A DNA stretch of 64,000 nt from Paractinoplanes rishiriensis. GTDB lineage: Bacteria; Actinomycetota; Actinomycetes; Mycobacteriales; Micromonosporaceae. A program made the position numbers and the translations under genes. Below are positions 43,392-51,252 of this stretch, piece by piece; within the stretch, counting starts at the first letter, position 1, and each line of letters starts with the position of its first letter. Location: NCBI RefSeq assembly GCF_016862375.1, contig NZ_BOMV01000060.1, positions 123,245 to 187,244 of the forward strand. The letters are read 5' to 3'. A model generated the notes under the pieces. That model did not search any database, was not told the DNA's origin, and worked only from the letters and a program-made list of their open reading frames with translations.

Positions 43392-44224
43392 GCCGCGACC
43401 GCGGGTCGGCGTCGATCTTCGTGCTGGCGGTGGGCCTGCTCCTGGTGGCGGCGGGTCTGGCCGGAGCGGCGGTGGGCGCCGCCCGGGTGGGGCGGCACCG
43501 GGCCCAGGTCGCGGCGGATCTGGCGGCGCTGGCCGGCGCGGCACGGGCGATCTACGGCGAGGCGCCGGCGTGCGAGCGGGCGATCGAATATGCCGTGGCG
43601 AACGGCGGCCGGCTGACCGCGTGCACGGTCGACGGCCTGGAGATCGTGGTCCGCGCCGAGGTCGAGGTCGAGCCGCTGCCGGGGCTGCGCCGGCGGGCCG
43701 GGGCGGTGGCGCGGGCCGGGCCGGTCTACGCCGCCGCGAGTGCGGCCAGCACCACGTCCAGGACCACGACGGCACCCGGCTTGTGCAGGGGATTGTTGCC
43801 GTTGCCGCACTTCGGAGACTGGACGCAGGACGGGCAGCCGGTCTCGCAGCCGCACGCGTCGATCGCCTCGCGGGTCGCGCTCAGCCACTCCGCGGCCGTG
43901 GCGTATGCCCGTTCGGCGAAGCCCGCGCCGCCCGGGTGCCCGTCGTACACGAAGACGGTCGGTGCCTCGGTGTCGGCGTGGTTGGCCGTGGACAGGCCGC
44001 CGATGTCCCAGCGGTCGCAGGTCGCGATCAGCGGCAGCAGGCCGATCGCCGCGTGTTCCGCGGCGTGCAGCGCGCCCGGGAAGTCCGGCGGCTCGACACC
44101 GGCCCGCTCCATGGCTCGCGGCGACACGGTGAACCAGACCGCGACCGTACGCAGCTCGCGGGCCGGCAGGTCGAGCGGCCGGGTGTCGAGCACCTCGCCG
44201 GTGCCGAGGCGGCGCCGCTGGTAG
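43388..44224 (+). CDS. second TadE/G-like protein, reading on into the helicase antisense
   Basis: The first 113 codons are the short TadE-like protein usually found beside this helicase: D-R-G-S-A-S-I-F-V-L-A-V-G-L-L-L then a membrane helix, two cysteines (C61, C79) and a C-terminal A-R-A-G-P-V. The family product normally ends there (about base 43727). Here no stop appears until 44224, so the frame runs 500 bases antisense through the 3' end of the helicase gene, adding about 165 residues of unlikely sequence. The stop has been lost or a base is wrong. Confidence 0.65.
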   Translation: MSRDRGSASIFVLAVGLLLVAAGLAGAAVGAARVGRHRAQVAADLAALAGAARAIYGEAPACERAIEYAVANGGRLTACTVDGLEIVVRAEVEVEPLPGLRRRAGAVARAGPVYAAASAASTTSRTTTAPGLCRGLLPLPHFGDWTQDGQPVSQPHASIASRVALSHSAAVAYARSAKPAPPGCPSYTKTVGASVSAWLAVDRPPMSQRSQVAISGSRPIAACSAACSAPGKSGGSTPARSMARGDTVNQTATVRSSRAGRSSGRVSSTSPVPRRRRW

Positions 44225-46038
44225 GACACCACCTGGTTGGTCACGTCGACGTCGCCCAGGAACAGGCCGACCGGGCCGGCGTCCACGTACGACCGGACGG
44301 CCACGACAGACAGGTCCGTCACATCCCGGGCGTGCGTGGTCCAGTCCGGCTCCTCGGCGTGCACCAGCGCGACCGCGTCGTCCAGGTCGAGGTCGTCCAC
44401 CACGTACGTGCTGCCCTGATGCAGGTAGACCGCGCCGGTGTGCAGCATGACGTGCGACGACGCCGGGTCGACCGTGCCGAGCAGCCGGCCGGTGCCGGTC
44501 TCGACCACCGAGATCGGGGCGCCGCCGGAGCCGCGCAGGTCGACGTCGGGGCGGCCGGTGTGGGTCCAGTACCAGCCGGACGGGCGGCGGCGCAGCGCAC
44601 CGGACGCGGTCAGGCCGTCGACCGCCTGGCGGGCCGGTTCGCCGCCGAACAGGTCGAGGTCGGCCGCGGTGATCGGGCCCTCGACGGCGGCGCAGCACAG
44701 TTGCGGGCCGAGCACGTACGGGTTGGCGGGGTCCAGCACGGTCGCCTCCACCGGGCGGCCGAACAGGGCCGCCGGGTGGTGCACCAGGTAGGTGTCCAGC
44801 GGGTCGTCCCGCGCGATCAGCACCGCCAGCGCCTCGCCGCCGGACCGCCCGGCCCGGCCCGCCTGCTGCCACAGCGACGCCCGGGTCCCCGGATAGCCGC
44901 AGATCAGCACGGCGTCCAGGCCGACCAGGTCGACGCCGAGTTCGAGCGCGTTGGTGGAGGCCAGGGCGAGCAGGTCGCCGTCGAGCAGGGCCCGCTCGAT
45001 CGCCCGGCGGTCCTCCTTGAGGTAGCCCGCCCGGTAGGCCGCCACCCGGTCGCCCAACCCGGGCACCGCCTCGTCCAGCTGCCGGCGGGTCACCGCGGCC
45101 ACCACCTCGGCGCCGCGCCGCGACCGGACGAAGGCGAGCGTCCTGGTGCCCGCCACCACCGCGTCGGTGAGCAGGTCGGCGGTCTCGCGCAGCGCGGACC
45201 GGCGGGTGGGTGGCAGGTCGTCCTGGTCCGGCGGCAGCAACGGCGGTTCCCACAGCGCGAACGTGGTGGCTCCGCGGGGCGACGCGTCCTCGGTCACCGC
45301 CGTCACCGGCAGCCCGATCAGCCGGGACGCCGTTCCGGCCGGGTCGCCCGAGGTGGCCGAGGCCAGCACGAAGGTGGGGTTCCCGCCGTACCGGGTGGCC
45401 AGCCGCCGGAGCCGGCGCAGCACGTGCGCCACGTGCGAACCGAACACGCCGCGGTAGGCGTGGCACTCGTCGATGACCACGTATGAGAGCCGGCGCAGGA
45501 ACGTGGCCCACCGCGCATGCCCGGGAAGCACCCCATGGTGCAACATATCGGGGTTTGTCAGGATCAAGCGCGCATGCTGCCTGATCCACTCCCGTTCGTC
45601 GCGGCCGGTGTCACCGTCGTATGTGGCCGCGCGTACGCCCTCAAGTCCGAAACCCACGACGGCCCGCAGCTGATCCGCCGCCAGGGCCTTGGCCGGCGCG
45701 AGGTAGAGCGCCGTGGCGCGCTCGTCTCCGAGCAGCCGGCTGAGCACCGGCATCTGGTAGCCGAGCGATTTTCCGGACGCGGTCCCGGTGGCCAGCACGA
45801 CATGGGTCCCCGCGGCCGCGAGCGACGCGGCCGTTGCCTGGTGCTCCCAGGGCGTCGCGATACCCTGCCTCCGGCAGGCGGCCACGAACTCCGGGGCCAC
45901 CCAGTCGGGCCAGTCCGCGGGCCGCCCGGTCCGCGCCGGCACCCGCTCCACGTGGGTGACCGGCGAGTCCGCTGCGGACGACGACAGCCGGCGCAGCAAC
46001 GCGGCCGGACCGAGGGCGGTGGACGTCACGCCGAGCAC
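43726..46038 (-). CDS. DECH-box helicase with C-terminal cysteine cluster
   Basis: A 770-residue superfamily 2 helicase of the YprA/Hrq1-like group. Motif I is A-T-G-T-A-S-G-K-S and motif II is V-I-D-E-C-H (DECH). Motif V/VI is in T-N-A-L-E-L-G-V-D and Q-Q-A-G-R-A-G-R. The DUF1998-type C-terminus holds the zinc-like cluster C-G-C-E-T-G-C-P-S-C...C. A role in DNA repair or unwinding is likely. It is the fixed neighbour of Tad genes in many actinomycetes, converging on them. Divergent from the STAS gene. Confidence 0.88.
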   Translation of the reverse strand: MLGVTSTALGPAALLRRLSSSAADSPVTHVERVPARTGRPADWPDWVAPEFVAACRRQGIATPWEHQATAASLAAAGTHVVLATGTASGKSLGYQMPVLSRLLGDERATALYLAPAKALAADQLRAVVGFGLEGVRAATYDGDTGRDEREWIRQHARLILTNPDMLHHGVLPGHARWATFLRRLSYVVIDECHAYRGVFGSHVAHVLRRLRRLATRYGGNPTFVLASATSGDPAGTASRLIGLPVTAVTEDASPRGATTFALWEPPLLPPDQDDLPPTRRSALRETADLLTDAVVAGTRTLAFVRSRRGAEVVAAVTRRQLDEAVPGLGDRVAAYRAGYLKEDRRAIERALLDGDLLALASTNALELGVDLVGLDAVLICGYPGTRASLWQQAGRAGRSGGEALAVLIARDDPLDTYLVHHPAALFGRPVEATVLDPANPYVLGPQLCCAAVEGPITAADLDLFGGEPARQAVDGLTASGALRRRPSGWYWTHTGRPDVDLRGSGGAPISVVETGTGRLLGTVDPASSHVMLHTGAVYLHQGSTYVVDDLDLDDAVALVHAEEPDWTTHARDVTDLSVVAVRSYVDAGPVGLFLGDVDVTNQVVSYQRRRLGTGEVLDTRPLDLPARELRTVAVWFTVSPRAMERAGVEPPDFPGALHAAEHAAIGLLPLIATCDRWDIGGLSTANHADTEAPTVFVYDGHPGGAGFAERAYATAAEWLSATREAIDACGCETGCPSCVQSPKCGNGNNPLHKPGAVVVLDVVLAALAAA

Positions 46039-46103
46039 TCTGACACCGGAGTGTGCCCAACCCCAAACGGGGTGCCATGCGGTGCAACCGACCGCACGGT
46101 GGT

Positions 46104-46109
46104 TAGATT
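46104..46109 (+). promoter_or_regulatory. possible -10 element for the bldG-like gene
   Basis: TAGATT about 52 bases before the ATG at 46161. No clear -35 box. Confidence 0.3.
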
Positions 46110-46160
46110 CGCTGGGGAGATCGGCTGCCGGACGACCGTGCCCCGCAGGGAGGAGGAGCG

Positions 46161-46520
46161 ATGGAGCTGTCCCTTGCGACTCGGACTGTCGCCGAGCACA
46201 CGGTGCTCGAGGTCGGCGGCGAGGTCGACGTGTACACCGCTCCGCGGCTGCGCGAGCGCCTCGTCGAGCTGGTCGACGCCGGCGAGCGGAACGTCATCGT
46301 GGATCTCGGCGGCGTCGAGTTCCTGGACTCCACCGGCCTGGGCGTGCTGGTCGGCGCGATGAAGCGGCTGCGGGTGGCGCACGGCCGGTTCGGGCTGGTC
46401 TGTGCCAAGGAGCCGCTGCTCAAGATCTTCCGGATCACGGCGCTCGACCAGGTGTTCCCGATCTATCCATCGGTCGAGGCGGCTACCGGAGACAGCGACG
46501 GCAGCGGTTCGACTTCGTGA
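46161..46520 (+). CDS. bldG: BldG-like anti-sigma factor antagonist (STAS)
   Basis: A 119-residue STAS protein. F-L-D-S57-T-G-L-G is the phosphorylation loop; in Streptomyces the equivalent serine of BldG is modified in the control of differentiation and antibiotic production. The neighbourhood (DECH helicase on one side, RsbW-like gene on the other) is that of bldG, which supports the symbol. The ribosome site GGGAGGAGGAG is very strong. The TGA shares a base with the next ATG. Confidence 0.85.
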   Translation: MELSLATRTVAEHTVLEVGGEVDVYTAPRLRERLVELVDAGERNVIVDLGGVEFLDSTGLGVLVGAMKRLRVAHGRFGLVCAKEPLLKIFRITALDQVFPIYPSVEAATGDSDGSGSTS

Positions 46521-46957
46521 TGGCGACGGTTCGGCTGTCCTTCTCCCCGGCGCCGGTGCACGTCCGCACCGCCCGGCTGGTCGGCGTGGCGGTGGCCCGT
46601 CGCGCCGGTGTCGCCGAGGAAACGCTGGACGAGGTCCGGCTGGCGATCGGTGAGGCGTGCACCCGGGCGGTAGCCCTGCACAACCAGTACGGTCTGGCCG
46701 ACCTCGTGACGGTCGAAATGTCCGATTCGGACTCGTACACGGTACGGGTGATAGATCACGCGCCTCTTGAGGAAAGCATCGGTTTGCCGAGTTTGCCCCC
46801 GGACGAGTTGGCCGACGAGTCGCTCACCGACGAGGCGCTGACGACCGGCGTCGGGTTCGCGCTGCTCAAGGGATTCGTCGATGACCTGCAGGTTCGTCCG
46901 GTCGAGGACGGCCACGGCACCGAGGTTCGCATGGTCTGGCCGGTCCACCGGCGCTAG
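46520..46957 (+). CDS. RsbW-like ATP-binding protein, N-box asparagine missing
   Basis: A 145-residue GHKL-fold protein and predicted partner of the STAS protein encoded just upstream (overlap TGATG). The helix L-A-I-G-E45-A-C-T-R49-A-V-A-L-H aligns with the N-box E-x3-N-A-x2-H of serine-kinase anti-sigma factors, but the Asn that holds Mg-ATP is Arg49. G-V-G-F-A-L-L-K matches the G-box. It may bind BldG without phosphorylating it. Confidence 0.8.
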   Translation: MATVRLSFSPAPVHVRTARLVGVAVARRAGVAEETLDEVRLAIGEACTRAVALHNQYGLADLVTVEMSDSDSYTVRVIDHAPLEESIGLPSLPPDELADESLTDEALTTGVGFALLKGFVDDLQVRPVEDGHGTEVRMVWPVHRR

Positions 46958-47067
46958 CCGGTAAAGATCAAATTTCAGTCATACCCCTCTGGCGCCGCGC
47001 TAACACAGCGGCGAATATCACCACGACACGGCCGGAACCGGGTGTGACCACCACCACGACCGGCCGA

Positions 47068-47073
47068 TACAGT
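47068..47073 (+). promoter_or_regulatory. possible -10 element for hppA
   Basis: TACAGT about 130 bases before hppA. The leader also holds a small hairpin (47129-47147, CTCCCC/GGGGAG). Confidence 0.25.
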
Positions 47074-47204
47074 ACGCGAGTTATCAGCTACTGCTCCTGG
47101 TCCCGCGTCCGCGGGGCCCAGTTGTCGTCTCCCCGGTGACGGGGGAGCGCCCGGGCGGTCTCGTCCGCCGGTCTCGGGCGCGTTTGGTGTACAGGAGGAC
47201 ATTG

Positions 47205-49574
47205 ATGTCCGGGACCTTGATAACTTCTGCCGCGGGCGGAGTGTCCCTGAGTGGTTCAAACGTTACATTTGTGATTATCGCGCTGGTCTTCGCGCTCATT
47301 GCGCTGGGCTTCGCGGCGATGTTCGTCCAGTCGGTGCTCAAGGCCGGGCGCGGCACCGAGAACATGCAGGAGATCGCGGGAGCGGTCCAGGAGGGCGCCT
47401 CGGCGTACCTGTTCCGCCAGTTCAAGACGCTCGGGATCTTCGTCGTCGTCGCGGTCGTACTCCTCTTCCTCCTGCCGGTGCACGAGACCGACAACGAGAC
47501 CTGGGTCAAGATCGGCCGCTCGCTGTTCTTCGTGGTCGGCGCCGTCTTCAGCGCCTTCATCGGTGGTGCGGGCATGGCGCTCGCGACCCGCGCGAACCTG
47601 CGCGTGGCCGCGGCGGCGGGCGAGTCCGGCGGCCGCGAGAAGGCCATGGGCATCGCGTTCCGCACCGGTGGCGTGGTCGGCTTCCTCACCGTCGGCCTCG
47701 GCCTGTTCGGTGGTGCGCTGGTCGTCCTGATCTTCAAGGGCGACGCTCCGACCGTGCTGGAGGGCTTCGGCTTCGGTGCCGCGCTGCTCGCCATGTTCAT
47801 GCGGGTCGGCGGTGGCATCTTCACCAAGGCCGCGGACGTCGGCGCCGACCTGGTCGGCAAGGTGGAACAGGGCATCCCCGAGGACGACCCGCGCAACGCC
47901 GCCACCATCGCCGACAACGTCGGCGACAACGTCGGTGACTGCGCCGGCATGGCCGCCGACCTGTTCGAGTCGTATGCGGTGACTCTGGTGGCCGCGCTGA
48001 TCCTCGGCCAGGCCGCGTTCGGCCAGGACGGCCTGATCTTCCCGCTGATCGTCTCGACGATCGGCGTCGTGATCGCCATCATCGGCGTGTTCATCACCCG
48101 GCTGCGCCCGTCCGACAAGAACGGCCTCACCGCGATCAACCGGGCGTTCTACATCTCGGCGCTGATCTCGGCGGTCGTGGTGGCCGTGGTGAGCTTCGTC
48201 TACCTGCCGTCCACGTTCGCGGGCTTCAACGACGACGGCATCGCCGCTGACATCCTCGACAGCGGTCAGGACCCGCGTTGGGTCGCGGTCGGCGCCGTCG
48301 TGATCGGCATCGTGCTGGCGGCCGCCATCCAGGCGCTGACCGGCTACTTCACCGAGACCAACCGGCGCCCGGTGCAGGACATCGGCAAGTCGTCGCAGAC
48401 CGGTCCGGCCACCGTGGTGCTGGCGGGCATCAGTGTCGGCCTCGAGTCGGCGGTCTACTCGGCGCTGGTGATCGGCGCGGGCGTCTTCGGCGCCTACCTG
48501 CTCGGCGGCACGTCGCTGACGCTGTCCCTGTTCGCCGTGGCGCTGGCCGGCACCGGCCTGCTCACCACGGTCGGCGTCATCGTCGCGATGGACACCTTCG
48601 GCCCGATCTCGGACAACGCTCAGGGCATCGCCGAGATGTCCGGCGACGTCGACGAGAAGGGTGCGCAGATCCTCACCGAGCTGGACGCCGTCGGCAACAC
48701 CACCAAGGCGATCACCAAGGGCATCGCGATCGCCACGGCGGTACTCGCCGCCACGGCGCTGTTCGGCTCGTACACGAACACACTGGCCACCTCGCTCGCC
48801 GAGGCCGGTATCAGCCCGGAGGCGGTCGGCGCCGAGATCCTCGGCCTGCTGAACATCTCGAACCCGCGCAACCTGGTCGGCCTGCTGGTCGGCGCGGCCG
48901 TGGTGTTCCTCTTCTCCGGCCTGGCCATCAACGCCGTATCCCGCTCGGCGGGCGCGGTCGTGATGGAGGTCCGCCGCCAGTTCCGCGAGTTCCCCGGCAT
49001 CATGGACCGCACCCAGCGGCCCGAGTACGGCCGGGTCGTCGACATCTGCACCCGGGATGCCCAGCGCGAGCTGGTCACGCCCGGCCTGCTGGCGATCCTG
49101 GCGCCGATCGCGGTCGGCTTCGGCCTCGGTGCCGGCGCACTGGCGTCCTACCTCGCCGGTGCGATCGGTACCGGCACGCTCATGGCGGTCTTCCTGTCCA
49201 ACTCGGGCGGCGCCTGGGACAACGCCAAGAAGCTGGTGGAGGACGGCGCGTTCGGTGGCAAGGGCTCCGACGCCCACGCCGCCACGGTCATCGGTGACAC
49301 CGTGGGTGACCCGTTCAAGGACACCGCGGGCCCGGCCATCAACCCGCTGATCAAGGTGATGAACCTGGTCTCGCTGCTGATCGCCCCGGCCGTCGTGGCC
49401 TGGAGCATCGGCACGGACGCCAACACGCCGCTGCGGGTGACCATCGCACTGGTCGCCGTCGCGATCGTGGTGGCTGCGGTGGTCTGGAGCAAGCGCAAGC
49501 CGATCTCGATGGGCGACGACACCCCGTCGGCCTCGGCCGGCGACAACACGCCGAACGAACGGGTCAGCGCCTGA
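47205..49574 (+). CDS. hppA: membrane proton-pumping pyrophosphatase, K+-independent type
   Basis: A 789-residue integral membrane pump that uses pyrophosphate hydrolysis to export protons, with about 16 helices. The substrate loop D-V-G-A-D-L-V-G-K-V-E and the acid cluster D-N-V-G-D-N-V-G-D are intact. G-N-T-T-K501-A has Lys where K+-dependent enzymes have Ala, which marks the K+-independent class. The ATG at 47205 has AGGAGGA 5 bases upstream. It complements complex I as a proton pump when PPi is plentiful. Confidence 0.97.
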   Translation: MSGTLITSAAGGVSLSGSNVTFVIIALVFALIALGFAAMFVQSVLKAGRGTENMQEIAGAVQEGASAYLFRQFKTLGIFVVVAVVLLFLLPVHETDNETWVKIGRSLFFVVGAVFSAFIGGAGMALATRANLRVAAAAGESGGREKAMGIAFRTGGVVGFLTVGLGLFGGALVVLIFKGDAPTVLEGFGFGAALLAMFMRVGGGIFTKAADVGADLVGKVEQGIPEDDPRNAATIADNVGDNVGDCAGMAADLFESYAVTLVAALILGQAAFGQDGLIFPLIVSTIGVVIAIIGVFITRLRPSDKNGLTAINRAFYISALISAVVVAVVSFVYLPSTFAGFNDDGIAADILDSGQDPRWVAVGAVVIGIVLAAAIQALTGYFTETNRRPVQDIGKSSQTGPATVVLAGISVGLESAVYSALVIGAGVFGAYLLGGTSLTLSLFAVALAGTGLLTTVGVIVAMDTFGPISDNAQGIAEMSGDVDEKGAQILTELDAVGNTTKAITKGIAIATAVLAATALFGSYTNTLATSLAEAGISPEAVGAEILGLLNISNPRNLVGLLVGAAVVFLFSGLAINAVSRSAGAVVMEVRRQFREFPGIMDRTQRPEYGRVVDICTRDAQRELVTPGLLAILAPIAVGFGLGAGALASYLAGAIGTGTLMAVFLSNSGGAWDNAKKLVEDGAFGGKGSDAHAATVIGDTVGDPFKDTAGPAINPLIKVMNLVSLLIAPAVVAWSIGTDANTPLRVTIALVAVAIVVAAVVWSKRKPISMGDDTPSASAGDNTPNERVSA

Positions 49575-49594
49575 CCCGTCCGGATTGCGTAACT

Positions 49595-49626
49595 GCGGGG
49601 CACTCGGCTGCGGCCGGGTGCCCCGC
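49595..49626 (+). terminator. hairpin after hppA
   Basis: 14-bp arms (GCGGGGCACTCGGC and GCCGGGTGCCCCGC, one G-T pair) with a TGCG loop, 21 bases past the hppA stop. Confidence 0.75.
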
Positions 49627-49656
49627 ACCATAGATGAGGTTGTCGGACCTTGGCCG

Positions 49657-49662
49657 TACGCT
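49657..49662 (+). promoter_or_regulatory. leaderless -10 element of the lipoprotein gene
   Basis: TACGCT ends 7 bases before the ATG at 49670; no ribosome site. Confidence 0.5.
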
Positions 49663-49669
49663 GCTTCCC

Positions 49670-50200
49670 ATGCGTCCGGCCCGACCCCTCGCGCTGTTGC
49701 TTCTCCTCACCCTGGTTCTGCCCGCCGCCGGTTGCTCCGGTGGCCACGGCGCTCGCGCCTGGGCCACGTCCGTCTGCACGACGCTCAGTCCCTGGCGCAC
49801 CGAGATCGGCGCGCTGACCAGCCGCACCCAGCAGCAGATGAGCGCCGCCACCACCCCCGGCCAGGCCAAGGAAAACCTGATGCGGCTCTTCGGCGGGGCG
49901 CACGACGCCAGCGAGCGGGCCCGGGCCGGGGTCGTCAAGGCCGGCGTGCCCGACGTCGACAACGGTCAGCAGATCGCCGAGGGCTTCACCGGTTCGCTGG
50001 CCGCCATGCGCGACGCGTACGGCCGCGCCCGGTCCGGCATCGAGGGCCTGGCCACCACCCCGGCCAAGGTGTTCTACGAGCAGGTGGGCCAGGTGGTCGA
50101 CCAGCTCAACGCCGACTACGAGGCGAGCAGCCTGGACACCAGCAAGCTCAACTCGGAGGAGCTCCAGGCGGCGTTCGACCAGGTGCCGGAGTGCCGGTGA
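49670..50200 (+). CDS. putative lipoprotein
   Basis: A 176-residue protein with a classic lipoprotein signal: M-R-P-A-R-P, a leucine-rich core and the lipobox L-P-A-A-G-C. The mature part is mainly helical, with C-T-T-L near the start and a final C-R. I do not recognise a function. The start at 49670 is preferred to 49634 because of the TACGCT at leaderless spacing and the proper signal peptide. The next gene begins one base after the stop. Confidence 0.75.
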   Translation: MRPARPLALLLLLTLVLPAAGCSGGHGARAWATSVCTTLSPWRTEIGALTSRTQQQMSAATTPGQAKENLMRLFGGAHDASERARAGVVKAGVPDVDNGQQIAEGFTGSLAAMRDAYGRARSGIEGLATTPAKVFYEQVGQVVDQLNADYEASSLDTSKLNSEELQAAFDQVPECR

Positions 50201-50201
50201 G

Positions 50202-51056
50202 ATGACCGAGACGGGGTGGCCGCTGATCCCGCGCGAGGTGCTCCCCGCGCCGGTACCGGCTGCCCGCCGGCGGCTGCCCGCCCGGCCGCCCACCACCGCC
50301 GAGCTGGGCCGTCAGCTGCCGTTCTTCGGCGCCGAGACCACCGAGCCGGCGCCGAGTGACCTGGTCGGTCTGCTGGCCGGTCCCGGCCGTCTCGGCCGGA
50401 TGGGCGGCACGGCCCGGGTGTCGATCGAGGTTGACGCCGCCTGGCGGGTGCACGTCCTGGTCGCCGAGTTGGTGGTGCGCGGGCTGGTGGCGAGCTGGCG
50501 TCCGATCGAGGTTTCGCCCGTCGCGGATGATCCTGAGACGTCCGCTCCCGGGGAGTCTGAGTCCAGCGCGGGCCGGCCCATTCCTGTCCAAGGGGATCTC
50601 TCTCCGCCGGACCCGCGCGTCAACGACCCCTCGGATCAGCACGTCAACGACCCGTCAGACCAGCTCGTCGTCGAGGACGACTCGGAAAAAGGGACAATCA
50701 GCCATCAACCCCACTTCGAGGTGCTCACCGCGTACTCCAGTCGGTTGAACGGCCTGGCTCGTGGCTGGCCGCAGGCCGCCGCACAGCTTTTTCTCAGCGG
50801 TCCCCGGCTGCGGCTCTGGGTCGCCGCCGCAGGCACACCGGTCGCCGCCGGTTACGCTCTGGGCCTGGACCCGGACAAGGACCCGGCGGCGATCGATGCG
50901 GCGCTGGTCCGGGCCGGTCTGGCCGGAAATTTGTCGGACGGTGGCCGGCGCTACCTGATCGTGGGTAAACGGCGCCTCCGACGCCTGGCTGAGCTGGTCG
51001 GGGAGCGCCCGGCCGCGGCACCTGCGCAGATGTGGCCAGGTGGCGCAGCTGCGTGA
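50202..51056 (+). CDS. unrecognised actinobacterial protein upstream of topA
   Basis: A 284-residue soluble protein. A first domain of about 105 residues (W-P-L-I-P-R-E-V-L to V-A-S-W-R-P) and a second of about 115 (F-E-V-L-T-A-Y-S-S-R-L-N-G-L-A-R-G-W) flank an acidic disordered linker. The linker holds the doubled peptide V-N-D-P-S-D-Q. I recall similar unnamed proteins next to topA in relatives; a role with topoisomerase I is only positional. It follows the lipoprotein by one base and is probably in its operon. Confidence 0.65.
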   Translation: MTETGWPLIPREVLPAPVPAARRRLPARPPTTAELGRQLPFFGAETTEPAPSDLVGLLAGPGRLGRMGGTARVSIEVDAAWRVHVLVAELVVRGLVASWRPIEVSPVADDPETSAPGESESSAGRPIPVQGDLSPPDPRVNDPSDQHVNDPSDQLVVEDDSEKGTISHQPHFEVLTAYSSRLNGLARGWPQAAAQLFLSGPRLRLWVAAAGTPVAAGYALGLDPDKDPAAIDAALVRAGLAGNLSDGGRRYLIVGKRRLRRLAELVGERPAAAPAQMWPGGAAA

Positions 51057-51252
51057 TCTTCCTGGATTGTGTGCGACACGACAGCATGTTCCCGGTGTAC
51101 GGTGTCGCTCGTCGGACGCGTGCGGTGGCCGGACCGTTACCATCCGACTCCCGGGTTCCCGGGGAATGGTTGCCCCTCCGGCGCGTTACGTTGAAAGTCT
51201 GTGCTCCGCCGGTCCGGATGGCGGACCGCTGAGGGTGAAGTTTGGGAGTGCC

